Source of the DNA: Blastopirellula retiformator
GTDB lineage: Bacteria; Planctomycetota; Planctomycetia; Pirellulales; Pirellulaceae
Length of the DNA: 48,995 nucleotides
Direction of reading: 5' to 3'
NCBI RefSeq assembly: GCF_007859755.1
Contig: NZ_SJPF01000002.1
Span: forward strand, 816,035-865,029
Shown here one piece after another: positions 26,411 to 35,224 of the stretch. The translations under genes were made by a program, and so were the position numbers. Below the pieces are notes generated by a model, which was not told the origin of the DNA, did no database searches, and saw only the letters and a list, made by a program, of their open reading frames with translations. The first letter of the stretch is position 1, and the number at the start of each line of letters is the position of its first letter.

Positions 26411-26462
26411 ACAAATGTAGGAAGGTCGACGAGCCTCCTGCCGGTCGAAAGCGAGCCTTGCA

Positions 26463-27254
26463 TTATACTCGCTTCTGTCCCGCCAAGTTACCCGAGATCG
26501 CGTTCCATTTGTCGAAATCCTGATTGGCCCGAATCCGCGGAAAATCGATCGTCAGTCGCGTTCCGGCGCCAGGACGTGAGTCGATCTTCGCTTCGACGTC
26601 GAACAACTTGGCCCGCTCGGCGATTCCCTTGAGCCCAAAGCCGGTCGCCGGCACGTTGCCGGCGTCAAAGCCAACGCCATCGTCCTCGACCGTCAGAATC
26701 AACCGCTCCCCTTCTTCGATCAGCCGAATGGTCGCATGTTTCGCTTTACTATGGCGCAGAATGTTGGCGACCGACTCTTGCACGACCCGGTAAATCGTGC
26801 ATTCCAGCAGCGGCAACAAGCGATCGAACTGCACGTCATGCTCGAATTTGATTTCACAACTCTCGGGAACCTGCTCTTCCAGCATCCCTTCGATCGCGGC
26901 GATGACGCCGATGTCTTCCAAAAGCGGCGGGCTCAGCCCCTTCATGACGCGCCGAGCTTCGGAAACGCTTCCACGCAAAATTCGGAGGGCCGTGTCGATC
27001 CGCTGCTGGTCGATCTGCCCCGGCGCCATTTCAAGATGCATCATCGCCGCCGTCAGACCTTGGACGATGCCGTCGTGGATCTCATAGGCGATCAGTTGTC
27101 TGTCGCGCTCGTGACCGGAAAGCAAATACTGCAAGTAGACTTTATCTTGCAGAAGTTGCTGTTCGACGAGCGAACGTTCGCGAATTTCCGCTTCTAACTT
27201 CGCGTTCAGGTTCTGCAACTCACGCGTTCGTTCTTCCATCGATTCTTCCGCCAC
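26463..27254 (-). CDS. Sensor histidine kinase, HisKA_3 type, without sensor domain
   Basis: 263 residues. An N-terminal coiled coil (EERTRELQNLNAKLEAEIRER) leads into the NarL-type dimerisation/phosphoacceptor helix AYEIHDGIVQGLTAA with His60, then an HATPase_c domain (VVQESVANILRHSKAKHATI as the N-box, DDGVGFDAG and GFGLKGIAERAKLF as the G-boxes). No membrane helix or sensor domain is present, so it is a soluble kinase. No response regulator is adjacent. Start is GTG 27254 or ATG 27239; the frame is open further upstream without a good start, so an N-terminal extension cannot be excluded. It may be co-transcribed with lutABC. Confidence 0.82.
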   Translation of the reverse strand: MAEESMEERTRELQNLNAKLEAEIRERSLVEQQLLQDKVYLQYLLSGHERDRQLIAYEIHDGIVQGLTAAMMHLEMAPGQIDQQRIDTALRILRGSVSEARRVMKGLSPPLLEDIGVIAAIEGMLEEQVPESCEIKFEHDVQFDRLLPLLECTIYRVVQESVANILRHSKAKHATIRLIEEGERLILTVEDDGVGFDAGNVPATGFGLKGIAERAKLFDVEAKIDSRPGAGTRLTIDFPRIRANQDFDKWNAISGNLAGQKRV

Positions 27255-27537
27255 CGCTCGGTTCGCCTTATTCTCTGCCGGTAAATTCCGAAGACGGGTC
27301 GTCGTGACGCCGTTCTCTTCGTCGAATGCTGATCCTACTTTTTCAATCGCCCTCGCACTCTCTCTATCGAAGCCGATTCCGCTCCATAATGGGATCCCTC
27401 TTCCTACGTAATTGGCGAAGAACCTTCCCCTACAATTTGTCCAATTTAACCCAAGCTTGATTCAAAAGGCGTACAAAGGCCGGTACAATCAGCAAAGTCG
27501 CGGCAAAGTTCACCAAATTTCGTGGAGAAACCAGAGT

Positions 27538-29205
27538 ATGATTCGCAGTTTATTACTTCTCGCTACGATCACCGCATCGCTGAGTGCGGTCGACGTGGCC
27601 CAGGCGTGTCGTCGCTGTCGACCGGGTTGTCCGCCCGCTTGCGCGACCCCCTGCGACGCACCTTGCGAACCTGAGGTGCAGTACGTCGAAAAAACGATCA
27701 TGGTTCCGGTGCGGTCGTATGAAACGCGCACCATTACTTGTACGGAGATGCGTCCAGAGGTCCGGCAAAAGACGATCACCGTTTATCGCTGCGTTCCGGA
27801 AACGACTTCCGTGACGCGGACGTATACGGTGATGGTCCCGGAAACCTTGACCAAAACCGTTGAGTACACCGTTCGTAAGCCGATCTACGGCACCAAAGAG
27901 GTGACCAACACGGTCATGGTTCCGACGTATGAGACCCGCGAAGGAGTCCACAACGTCTGCCGCACCGTTCCGGAGACGCTGACGAAAACGGTGAACTACA
28001 CCGTCCGCAAGCCGATTTACGGCACCAAGGACGTCACCAAGACCATTATGGTTCCGACCTATGAAACCCGCAAAGGGGTTCGCACGGTCTGCAAAATGGT
28101 TCCGGAAACGATGACCAAGACGGTCAATTACACCGTCTGCAAACCGGTCTACGGCACCAAAGAGGTCACCAAGACCGAAATGGTTCCGACGTACGAAACC
28201 CGCGAAGGGATCCGCAATGTCTGCAAGATGATTTCCGAGACGGCGACCAAAACGGTCAACTACACCGTCTGCAAACCGGTTCACGGCACCAAGACGGTCA
28301 CCAAGACCGAGATGGTTCCGTCGTACGAAATGCGGGAAGGTACTCGCATGGCTTGCAAAATGGTTCCCACGACGATTACCAAGACCGTCTGCAAGGACCA
28401 AGGCTGCTGGCAAGACGTGGTCGTGACGGACTGCTGCGGTTGCGAAAAAACCTGCCGCAAGTGGGTTCCGAACGTCGTTCAGGTCGAAGTCCCCTGCACG
28501 GTGATGAAGCCGGTCCGCGAAGAAGTCCCGTACACCTACAAGGTGTGCGTGATGAAACCGGTTGAAAAAACCTACGAAGTCGCGACTTGCACCTACGAGT
28601 CCGAAGTCGTCTCGAAAGAAGTTCCCTACACCGTTTGCAAGCAAGTGACCGAGCAGGTCCCGTACACCTACAAGGTCTGCGTGATGAAGCCGGTCGAAAA
28701 GACGTACACGGTCAACACCTGCGAATACGTGCAGAAAACGCTTTCGAAGGAAGTGAGCTACACCGTCTGCAAACAGGTCACCGAGCAGATCCCGTATTCT
28801 TACAAAGTGTGCGTGATGAAGCCGGTTGAAAAAACCTACACGGTTCAAACGTGCGACTATGTCGACGAAGTCAAGTCGAAAGAAGTCTGCTACACCGTCT
28901 GCAAGCAGGTCACCGAACAAGTCCCGTATTCCTACAAGGTTTGCGTGATGAAGCCGGTTGAGAAAACTCGCACGGTCAAGACTTGCAAATATGTCGACGA
29001 GGTCATGACCAAGGAAGTGCCGTACACGGTCTGCCGCGCCGAAACGCGTGAAAAGACCTGCGACGTCACGACCTACAAGCAAGTTCCGGAAGAAAAGGTG
29101 GTCGACTACACCTGCATGGTTCCGGTTGAAGTGACCAAAGAAGTCAAGGTGCCCGTCTGCAAGATGGTCCCCAAGACGATCACCGTGCCGAAGTGCGGTT
29201 GCTAA
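27538..29205 (+). CDS. YTV-repeat Cys-rich envelope protein
   Basis: 555 residues with a signal peptide (MIRSLLLLATITASLSAVDVAQA) and a Cys/Pro-rich segment (CRRCRPGCPPACATPCDAPC). The rest is Lys/Thr/Val/Cys-rich repeats of the planctomycete YTV type. Two repeat families are visible, both with a 44-residue (132-base) period: about four units of KTVNYTVCKPVYGTKEVTKT...MVPTYETREG, then, after a non-repeat linker (CWQDVVVTDCCGCEKTCRKW), about four to five units of YTVCKQVTEQVPYTYKVCVM...KPVEKTYTV. YTV proteins have been linked to the proteinaceous planctomycete cell wall, where disulfide cross-links are likely. GGAG precedes ATG 27538; a terminator follows the stop. Confidence 0.88.
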   Translation: MIRSLLLLATITASLSAVDVAQACRRCRPGCPPACATPCDAPCEPEVQYVEKTIMVPVRSYETRTITCTEMRPEVRQKTITVYRCVPETTSVTRTYTVMVPETLTKTVEYTVRKPIYGTKEVTNTVMVPTYETREGVHNVCRTVPETLTKTVNYTVRKPIYGTKDVTKTIMVPTYETRKGVRTVCKMVPETMTKTVNYTVCKPVYGTKEVTKTEMVPTYETREGIRNVCKMISETATKTVNYTVCKPVHGTKTVTKTEMVPSYEMREGTRMACKMVPTTITKTVCKDQGCWQDVVVTDCCGCEKTCRKWVPNVVQVEVPCTVMKPVREEVPYTYKVCVMKPVEKTYEVATCTYESEVVSKEVPYTVCKQVTEQVPYTYKVCVMKPVEKTYTVNTCEYVQKTLSKEVSYTVCKQVTEQIPYSYKVCVMKPVEKTYTVQTCDYVDEVKSKEVCYTVCKQVTEQVPYSYKVCVMKPVEKTRTVKTCKYVDEVMTKEVPYTVCRAETREKTCDVTTYKQVPEEKVVDYTCMVPVEVTKEVKVPVCKMVPKTITVPKCGC

Positions 29206-29230
29206 TTGTCGGTTCGTCCCGACCGAAATG

Positions 29231-29268
29231 AAAAAGAGCCGGCGACCTTCGGGGCGTCGGCTTTTTTC
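29231..29268 (+). terminator. Rho-independent terminator of YTV gene
   Basis: AAAAAG leads into AGCCGGCG (29237-29244), a loop, CGTCGGCT (29255-29262) and a T6 tract. The stem has one G-T wobble. It begins about 25 bases after the YTV stop. Confidence 0.85.
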
Positions 29269-29291
29269 GTTCTTGATTCGCGTGACGCAGG

Positions 29292-29448
29292 TTAGCCGGC
29301 CGTTGATTTTCTCGACGGACTGCGTGATCGCATGGATGCGATCCCAAAATAGCGACGTAAGTCGTTATTTTGCGAGCCGCGAAGAGCTACGCTCTGAGCC
29401 TGGCGAGGTTGAAAAATGCCACGATGGCATTTTTCAACAGGCAGTTAG
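29292..29448. mobile_element. 149-bp palindromic element, copy 3 (29296-29444) with TTAG direct repeats
   Basis: Flanked by TTAG at 29292-29295 and 29445-29448. It contains the full set of hairpins, with a perfect 13-bp final stem (TTGAAAAATGCCA / TGGCATTTTTCAA). The first stem has drifted (CCGG instead of CAGT). The right tetramer supplies the TAA stop of the TerB/HNH-like gene. Confidence 0.88.
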
Positions 29449-30419
29449 TCATTCGCCTGGCAGGCACAGCGGCGGCAGAGCAACTGAATGTTACTTTCTT
29501 CATCTCCCCCGCCCATCGCTTTCGAGATGATCCGCATCAGTTCCAGATAGTCGCCGGCGCTGCACGCGGCGCAGCGACCGTTGTATTTGCGCCAGACGCG
29601 ATCGCGCAACTCCCGCGAGATCGTCATCGCTTCGAGCGCGGTTGCCCCTTCCAGGCGTGACTTAAGCCGCGCCATTTCGTTGACGACGTATTGGCAGAAA
29701 TCGCTCGGCATTTCCAACTGCTGCAGCAACCAAACCATCGTTTCTTCTTCGTGCCGCGTAATCACGCCGTCCGCCTTGGCGTCGACGATCACATGCTCGA
29801 CAAATTCGCGGGCCTGATAGCGGATCGCTTGCAGAAACTCTTGATGCGAAATCCCCAATTGATCGGCCGAGTTGAGCAGCGACGCCCATTCTTCGGTCAT
29901 CAGGTGATTGTCGGCGATCGCTTCGAGGAACATGCCGCGGAGAAATTTCTCTCCTTCGGCCTGAAAAAAGACGCCGGCGAAGGTCGACATCGGCATGCCG
30001 ATCGTATCGCTAATTTGTTGCAGCCGCCGTTGGTCGTCCTTGTCGAGCACGCCGTCGGCCATCGCCCGACTTAGCGCCGCCGCAAACTGCTTTTTGGCGA
30101 GTTGCAGTTCGATCGCCGTGTATTCCCCTTCCGGCAATTGCAGCTTTTCGGCAATCCAGCGAGCGGTCGTTTGTTCGTCAGCCGTAAACTGGCCGTCCTC
30201 CCAAGCGCGCTCGACGACTTTGCGATAGATCGCCTGCTTGGCCTGATCGAGATCCTGCGGATCGCAGGAAACGACCGAGAGCGCCGTCGCAACGGAGAAC
30301 GTTTCCGGATTTTGTGCCAAGGCCGCTTCCAAAAGATCGGTCAGCGCGCGGACGCGCGACTCTACTTCATCTTTTTTCTTCTGATTAGCGACCAGCGTCG
30401 AGTCGGCAGAGGACACGCG
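29445..30419 (-). CDS. TerB-like protein with degenerate HNH-type zinc finger
   Basis: 324 residues, all-helical and acidic, with two or three TerB-like modules: units such as AMADGVLDKDDQRRLQQISDTI and VDAKADGVITRHEEETMVWLL have the Asp-Gly...Glu pattern typical of TerB metal-binding helices. The C-terminus resembles an HNH module: DRVWRKYNGRCAAC (CxxC at 283-286), LELMRIISKAMGGG, SNIQLLCRRC (CxxC at 315-318). The His-His/Asp-His pair expected at the catalytic position is Met-Arg, so zinc may bind without nuclease activity. GTG 30419, preceded by AAAGGG, is preferred over the open frame to 30515. Its stop abuts a 149-bp element. Confidence 0.65.
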   Translation of the reverse strand, partial: RVSSADSTLVANQKKKDEVESRVRALTDLLEAALAQNPETFSVATALSVVSCDPQDLDQAKQAIYRKVVERAWEDGQFTADEQTTARWIAEKLQLPEGEYTAIELQLAKKQFAAALSRAMADGVLDKDDQRRLQQISDTIGMPMSTFAGVFFQAEGEKFLRGMFLEAIADNHLMTEEWASLLNSADQLGISHQEFLQAIRYQAREFVEHVIVDAKADGVITRHEEETMVWLLQQLEMPSDFCQYVVNEMARLKSRLEGATALEAMTISRELRDRVWRKYNGRCAACSAGDYLELMRIISKAMGGGDEESNIQLLCRRCACQAND

Positions 30420-30725
30420 ATACCCTTTCGGTAAGATCCGATCAATTTGCGGCAAGTAGCCGCAACCACATGCAAAGTTAGGCCGCTCGACTGTCGCAGG
30501 TCGCCTGCGCCGCAAAGGTGGGGCGAAATTCGCCTCGCCGCGGAGCCTGCAGGTCTCCGAATCGCGTCAACCGGCACAATCGCTCTGGAGCCTGGCGAAA
30601 CACGGTGGCGACAAATTAAGGCGATATGTCGGAACAAAACTACAAGACGGGTTGACCGGCCGCAATTTATGCAGCGATAATCGAGTCCTGCCTCTATTCC
30701 TCCCGCCTAGAGTTGCCGACACCTG
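30420..30725. other. Divergent intergenic region
   Basis: 306 bases between divergent TerB/HNH-like and yeiH-like genes. It should contain both promoters; no clear operator, RNA gene or repeat was seen. Confidence 0.5.
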
Positions 30726-32150
30726 ATGAGCGAATCTTCCCCCCCTGCGCCCGCCGACGAACGTCAACCGCTGCTTCGCGAGATGATCACCAAAGACGAT
30801 TGGTGGGCGATCTGGCTTGGCGCATTGATCCTGGCGGTCGCCTTTCTATCCGTTCAAGTCGTTTCGGCCCCCGGCGAAGATGGCGCCGCGGCGACGGTCG
30901 AAGCGACCAGTCCGCTGAAATCGTGGATCGTCAAACCTGGATCTTGGGCGGCCAACCCGCTCGATGCGTTCAGCAAAAAGGGGACGTCGCTTGTACCGGG
31001 CATGTTGGCGGTCGGCGCGGCGATCTTGGCGCTCTTCTCAGTGGCGCAGTGGATCATGGGCAAATCGGTCCCGAAGTTCGCGCTCGGTTTTCTCGCGGTC
31101 TTTCCGCTGGCGCTGCTCGCCTATTTGCTGTCAACGCAGGAGGTCATCAAGCACTACAACCTCGAATATGCCCTTTGGGCCCTGGTGGTCGGTCTGATCA
31201 TCAGCAATACGATCGGCACGCCGCAGTCGTGGAAGCCGGCCGTGTTGACCGAGTTCTATATCAAGACGGGCCTGGTGCTGTTGGGCGCCGAAGTCCTGCT
31301 CGCCAAGCTGTTCGCCCTATCGATCCCCGGCGTCGCCGTCGCGTGGATCGTGACGCCGATCGTTTTGATCACCACGTTCATCTTTGGTCAGAAGATTCTG
31401 CGAATCGCGTCGCCATCGCTCAACATGGTGATTTCGGCCGACATGTCGGTTTGCGGCGTTTCGGCCGCCATCGCTACCGGCGCCGCTTGTCGCGCAAAGA
31501 AAGAAGAACTGTCGCTGGCGATCGGCATGTCGTTGGCGTTTACGGTGATCATGATGGTCGTCCAACCGGCGCTGATTAAGATTTTCGGCATCGACGATCT
31601 GGTCGGCGGCGCCTGGATCGGCGGCACAATTGACGCGACCGGCGCCGTGGTCGCTGCTGGTAACGCCCTGGGCGAGCGAGCGGAGAAAGTCGCGGTCACC
31701 GTCAAGATGATTCAAAACGTGTTGATCGGCGTGGTGGCGTTTGGCGTCGCCCTGTATTGGGTCGCGTTCGTCGAAAAGGGAAAAGATGGCGCCCGCCCCA
31801 GCGCGATGGAAATCTGGTATCGCTTTCCGAAGTTCGTGCTCGGCTTTGTCGCGGCTTCGGTCGTTTTCTCCGCGATCGCCTATTTTGTGCCGACCGGCGA
31901 GGTCGAAGTGGCGGCGATGAAGGACATGACCAAGGCGCTCCGTGGTTGGCTCTTCTGCCTGGCCTTCGTCAGCATCGGCCTGGAAACGAATTTCCGCGAA
32001 TTGGCGGTCTACCTGAAGGGTGGCAAACCGCTGATTTTGTACCTCTGCGGGCAGACGCTCAACCTGTTGCTCACCTTGCTGATGGCCTATGTCATGTTCG
32101 GCTGGCTATTCCGCGACTATCTCGAGAAGATGTTCAGTGCCGGCAGCTAA
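30726..32150 (+). CDS. YeiH/UPF0324-family putative sulfate exporter
   Basis: 474 residues, an inner-membrane protein with about eleven transmembrane helices. Family signatures: [12 protein letters not shown] and [15 protein letters not shown], the central [18 protein letters not shown], and [20 protein letters not shown], which is very conserved in YeiH. Members are annotated as putative sulfate exporters without firm proof. Length is larger than the usual 340-350 residues because of an N-terminal extension with two additional hydrophobic segments and a loop. ATG 30726 has no clear ribosome site. A small membrane protein starts within its last codons. Confidence 0.82.
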   Translation: MSESSPPAPADERQPLLREMITKDDWWAIWLGALILAVAFLSVQVVSAPGEDGAAATVEATSPLKSWIVKPGSWAANPLDAFSKKGTSLVPGMLAVGAAILALFSVAQWIMGKSVPKFALGFLAVFPLALLAYLLSTQEVIKHYNLEYALWALVVGLIISNTIGTPQSWKPAVLTEFYIKTGLVLLGAEVLLAKLFALSIPGVAVAWIVTPIVLITTFIFGQKILRIASPSLNMVISADMSVCGVSAAIATGAACRAKKEELSLAIGMSLAFTVIMMVVQPALIKIFGIDDLVGGAWIGGTIDATGAVVAAGNALGERAEKVAVTVKMIQNVLIGVVAFGVALYWVAFVEKGKDGARPSAMEIWYRFPKFVLGFVAASVVFSAIAYFVPTGEVEVAAMKDMTKALRGWLFCLAFVSIGLETNFRELAVYLKGGKPLILYLCGQTLNLLLTLLMAYVMFGWLFRDYLEKMFSAGS

Positions 32151-32379
32151 CCTCTCCGTAGACGCAAAATCAGAGTCGATCGATCGGCGGCGCCAATGGC
32201 TTCGCCTAGGGATCGCGGTCGGCGTGATCGCGTTTATCTGGCTGGTCGTGCTGCCGCGATTGGGCGAAACGCCCCCGGTCAAACGCCATATCGAGACGAT
32301 GAAGGCGGCCGGAATCGACCCCAGCGCGATGTTTTACACCGAGTTGGAGCCGCATCTCTTTTTACAGCCGCAAAAGTAG
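32137..32379 (+). CDS. Small single-span membrane protein
   Basis: 80 residues from GTG 32137, overlapping the end of the yeiH-like gene by 14 bases in another frame, with GAGAAGA upstream. One transmembrane helix ([20 protein letters not shown]) follows a charged N-terminus, and a short C-terminal tail ends LFLQPQK. Not recognised as a named family. Overlap with the transporter suggests translational coupling and a possible accessory subunit. A hairpin follows its stop immediately. Confidence 0.6.
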   Translation: MPAANLSVDAKSESIDRRRQWLRLGIAVGVIAFIWLVVLPRLGETPPVKRHIETMKAAGIDPSAMFYTELEPHLFLQPQK

Positions 32380-32380
32380 G

Positions 32381-32401
32381 CGGCCCCCAAATTGGGGGCC
32401 G
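32381..32401 (+). terminator. Hairpin after the small membrane protein
   Basis: CGGCCCCC pairs perfectly with GGGGGCCG around AAATT, two bases after the stop codon. No T-tract follows, so termination is likely only by position. Confidence 0.5.
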
Positions 32402-32477
32402 AACGTCAATCGACGGCTTTTGTTCTCGGCGGTAGAATAGAATTTTGGCCGCCCGCTCCACCCTCTCACACAGTCTT

Positions 32478-33749
32478 ATGCAACTCCCGAAACTCTTTCG
32501 TCTGCGTCAAACCTTTCACCGCCCCTTGGTCGCCGACATCCCCGGCGAAGTCGACAGCCAACTGGCGAAGCTAGAACTGAGCAAAAAGGTAAAGCCGGGA
32601 GAAACGGTCGCCATCACCGCCGGCAGCCGCGGCATCGCCAACATCAAAGAGATCATCAAGGCGATCGTCGATCATCTGAAGGAGATCGGCGCCAAGCCAT
32701 ATATCGTTCCCGCGATGGGTAGTCATGGCGGCGGAACCGCCGAAGGGCAACTTGGGGTTCTCGCCTCGTACGGCATCACGCCCGAATACTGCGGCTGCGA
32801 ACTCCGCGCCAGCATGGAGACGATCATCGTCTGCCAGGCGAAAGAAGGTTTCCCCGTTCACTTCGACAAGCACGCGTCCGAAGCGGACCATGTCGTCGTC
32901 TGTGGTCGCGTCAAAGCGCATACCGACTTTACTGGCGAAATCCAAAGCGGTTTGATGAAGATGATGCTGATCGGCCTGGGCAAGCATAACGGCGCCAAGG
33001 TCTATCACAAGGCGATCATGGACAACACGTTCACCCAGATCGTGCAAAGCGTCGCCCGCGAAGTCCTGAGCCAATGCAACATCCTTTGCGGCCTGGCGAT
33101 CATCGAAAATGGCTACGACGAAACGGGACATATCATCAGCGTCCCGGCCGATCAGATCGAACAGCGTGAGCCCGAGTTGCTGCGACTGGCCAACAGCCTG
33201 TTGCCGAAATTGCCCTTTGACGAAGCCGATCTGCTGATCGTTGATGAGATTGGCAAGAACATCAGCGGCGCCGGCATGGACACCAACATCGTCGGCCGCA
33301 AGTTCAACGACCATGCCGCCACGGGTGACGAAAAGCCGCGGATCAAGCGAATCGCGTTGCGCGGCCTGACCGAAGAAACGCACGGCAACGCGTCGGGCAT
33401 CGGCATGTCCGAATTCTGCCTGACTCGGCTAGTCGACGAAATGGACCGCAACATCACCAACATCAACAGCGTGACCTCGGGCCATGTCACTGCGGCGATG
33501 ATTCCGATCCACTACGACACCGACCGCGAGATCCTGGAAAACGCCCTGGTGACGATTGGGCTCCGTCCCCCGCACGAAGCGCGCGTGATGTGGATTCCGC
33601 ACACCCTGGCAATCGACGAAATCGTCTGTAGCGAGGCGTTTTTGGCCGAAGCGAAGTCGCGGGACGAGCTAGAGGTGTTGTTCGAGCCGCTGGAGATTCC
33701 GCTCGACGAGAATGGGATGTTGCCGCCGGTTACCAAGTGGCGACCTTAA
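32478..33749 (+). CDS. LarA-like (DUF2088, lactate-racemase-type N-domain) protein
   Basis: 423 residues. The N-terminal region has the DUF2088/LarA signature: ITAGSRGIANIKEI (47-60) and MGSHGGGTAEGQ (80-91), followed by VVVCGRVKAHTDFTGEIQSGLMKMM, the region that in LarA includes the Lys and His contacting the nickel-pincer cofactor. No larB, larC or larE genes are near, so LarA activity is not assured; this sequence belongs to a divergent subfamily. The ATG at 32478 matches the start of similarity and lacks a clear ribosome site. Lactate-oxidising lutABC lies about 6 kb away. Confidence 0.7.
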   Translation: MQLPKLFRLRQTFHRPLVADIPGEVDSQLAKLELSKKVKPGETVAITAGSRGIANIKEIIKAIVDHLKEIGAKPYIVPAMGSHGGGTAEGQLGVLASYGITPEYCGCELRASMETIIVCQAKEGFPVHFDKHASEADHVVVCGRVKAHTDFTGEIQSGLMKMMLIGLGKHNGAKVYHKAIMDNTFTQIVQSVAREVLSQCNILCGLAIIENGYDETGHIISVPADQIEQREPELLRLANSLLPKLPFDEADLLIVDEIGKNISGAGMDTNIVGRKFNDHAATGDEKPRIKRIALRGLTEETHGNASGIGMSEFCLTRLVDEMDRNITNINSVTSGHVTAAMIPIHYDTDREILENALVTIGLRPPHEARVMWIPHTLAIDEIVCSEAFLAEAKSRDELEVLFEPLEIPLDENGMLPPVTKWRP

Positions 33750-34012
33750 GACTGCCCGCCGAACCCCTTGCAAGAAGGGAAAACTGCTCCTGGTTGTATG
33801 AAACCGGGACGCTTTCCGCGATTTGCGCAAAGCGTTGAACTTCTCATTGTTATCACGGCACTTAGGGGATAACAATTGCATCTAGATGACGGGTGTTGCG
33901 GAGTTCACTGACTAGCGCTCGCCCGATCGCTAAGATACCGCGCTTGCCTTTCACCACGCGTCGGGCATCGTTCGACTCGGCGCCGCTATTCCATACCGCA
34001 AAAGGACATCGT

Positions 34013-35140
34013 ATGAAGATTCCTCATTTCACCCTGGCCGCCCTCCTGCTGGCCGCTTTGCCTTGCGTAACGCCGCTTTTTGCGGCCGAGGAAGCCGCCG
34101 CAGAAGAAACGGAAGCGGCGACCAGCCCGCTGGAAACGCTGCAGGCCGAGCCGAACAGCCGCCAAGCGTTAAACGCCTATTTGCAGTCGACGGTCCCCGC
34201 GGCGATGAAAGAAGGATCGAAAGACCCAAAAGCGGGCATCGCCAAGCTGGAGGAAGTCAAAGCGAATCTGACGAAACTCGAGCCGACTGAACCAGGTTCG
34301 ACCACCACAATCAAGCAATACTCGAGTCAGCTCGACTCCCTGATCGAACAGCTCGAACTGCAGCAGATTTCGATCAAGGACATGCAGGCCAAGCTGGACG
34401 CCGACAAGGAAAACGCCGATTTGATCGGCAAGTACGGTCGCAAAGCGATGCTCGACCTCTCAACGCTGGTAAGTGAGGACTGGCAAAAAGGAGAAAAGGC
34501 GCTCGACGAACAACTCGCTTACCTAAAGTCGCTTTCCGAATCGGTGGAGACGGATGACGCCAAGGCGGCGATCGAAGGGGCGGAAAAAATGCTCACCCGC
34601 CTGACGCCGAAAATTGAACGCGAGCGGAAACTGGCCGAGTTGATCGGCAAGCCGGCGATGCCTCTCTCGGCCCAAGCTTGGGTCAACGGCGCTCCGCTGA
34701 CCGATGAAGAACTGAAAGGGAAGGTCGTCCTGCTCGACTTCTTCGCCATCTGGTGCGGTCCCTGCATTGCTTCGTTCCCTCACCTGCACGAACTGAACGA
34801 AGAGTTCGGCGACAAGGGGCTGACGATCATCGGCGTGACTAGCTACTACAACTACGGCTGGAACGAAGAAAAAGGTTCGCCGGAACCGTCGCGTGACGGC
34901 AAGGTCTCGCCGGAAGACGAGCAAGCGATGCTCGAAAAGTTCATGGCCAAGTACGACCTGGAACATGTCGTCGCCGTCGATCCGGAAGGCGCCATGTCGA
35001 AGTACTACGCCGTGATGGGCATTCCCCACATGGTTTTGATCAACCAAGAAGGCAAGGTCGCGCTGGTCAAGGTTGGCTTCGGCAATGCGAACTCCAAAGC
35101 GATCACTGAGAAGATCAAAGAGTTGCTCGGCGAAGGCTAA
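34013..35140 (+). CDS. Secreted TlpA-like thioredoxin-fold protein
   Basis: 375 residues. A signal peptide (MKIPHFTLAALLLAALPCVTPLFA) is followed by an Ala/Glu-rich helical region (residues 30-205, coiled-coil-like), then a thioredoxin/TlpA domain with the WCGPC active site at 247-251, the following helix FPHLHELNEEFG and the cis-Pro loop MGIPHMVLINQEG. Predicted periplasmic disulfide reductase. Given the Cys-rich envelope proteins in this window (YTV protein, the 189-residue Cys-rich protein), disulfide handling is a reasonable role, but that is inference. AAAGGA precedes ATG 34013. Confidence 0.85.
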   Translation: MKIPHFTLAALLLAALPCVTPLFAAEEAAAEETEAATSPLETLQAEPNSRQALNAYLQSTVPAAMKEGSKDPKAGIAKLEEVKANLTKLEPTEPGSTTTIKQYSSQLDSLIEQLELQQISIKDMQAKLDADKENADLIGKYGRKAMLDLSTLVSEDWQKGEKALDEQLAYLKSLSESVETDDAKAAIEGAEKMLTRLTPKIERERKLAELIGKPAMPLSAQAWVNGAPLTDEELKGKVVLLDFFAIWCGPCIASFPHLHELNEEFGDKGLTIIGVTSYYNYGWNEEKGSPEPSRDGKVSPEDEQAMLEKFMAKYDLEHVVAVDPEGAMSKYYAVMGIPHMVLINQEGKVALVKVGFGNANSKAITEKIKELLGEG

Positions 35141-35171
35141 GCCGCGAACGCCAAAGGCTTGAAACGTAGAT

Positions 35172-35211
35172 GCGGGGCGCTGAACCTGGAATCAGCGCCC
35201 CGCTTCTTTTT
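35172..35211. terminator. Strong terminator between tlpA-like and bestrophin genes
   Basis: GCGGGGCGCTGA (35172-35183) pairs perfectly with TCAGCGCCCCGC (35192-35203), loop of 8, followed by TTCTTTTT. Clear rho-independent terminator for the plus-strand gene, lying between two convergent genes. Confidence 0.88.
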
Positions 35212-35224
35212 GCACCCGCGTTGG

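Noticed and set aside
27553-29082. 509-residue open frame antisense to the YTV gene
   Set aside because: It is a shadow of the repetitive YTV sequence: low-complexity FADGV/DR/FN repeats with the same 44-codon period and no recognisable family, signal or ribosome site.
27800-29100. CRISPR-like or satellite DNA from the 132-base periodicity
   Set aside because: The period is exactly 44 codons within one long open frame with amino-acid-level conservation, so it is a coding repeat.
29228-29530. Open frames spanning the 149-bp elements (SSPLIFSTDCVIAWMRSQNSDV-type peptides)
   Set aside because: They come from the mobile element itself and have no independent start or conservation evidence as free-standing genes; relevant only to frame-compatible insertion.
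33849-33873. GTTATC...GATAAC inverted repeat before the tlpA-like gene
   Set aside because: Only 6-bp arms with a 13-base loop in a short intergenic region; no supporting second copy, so chance is likely.
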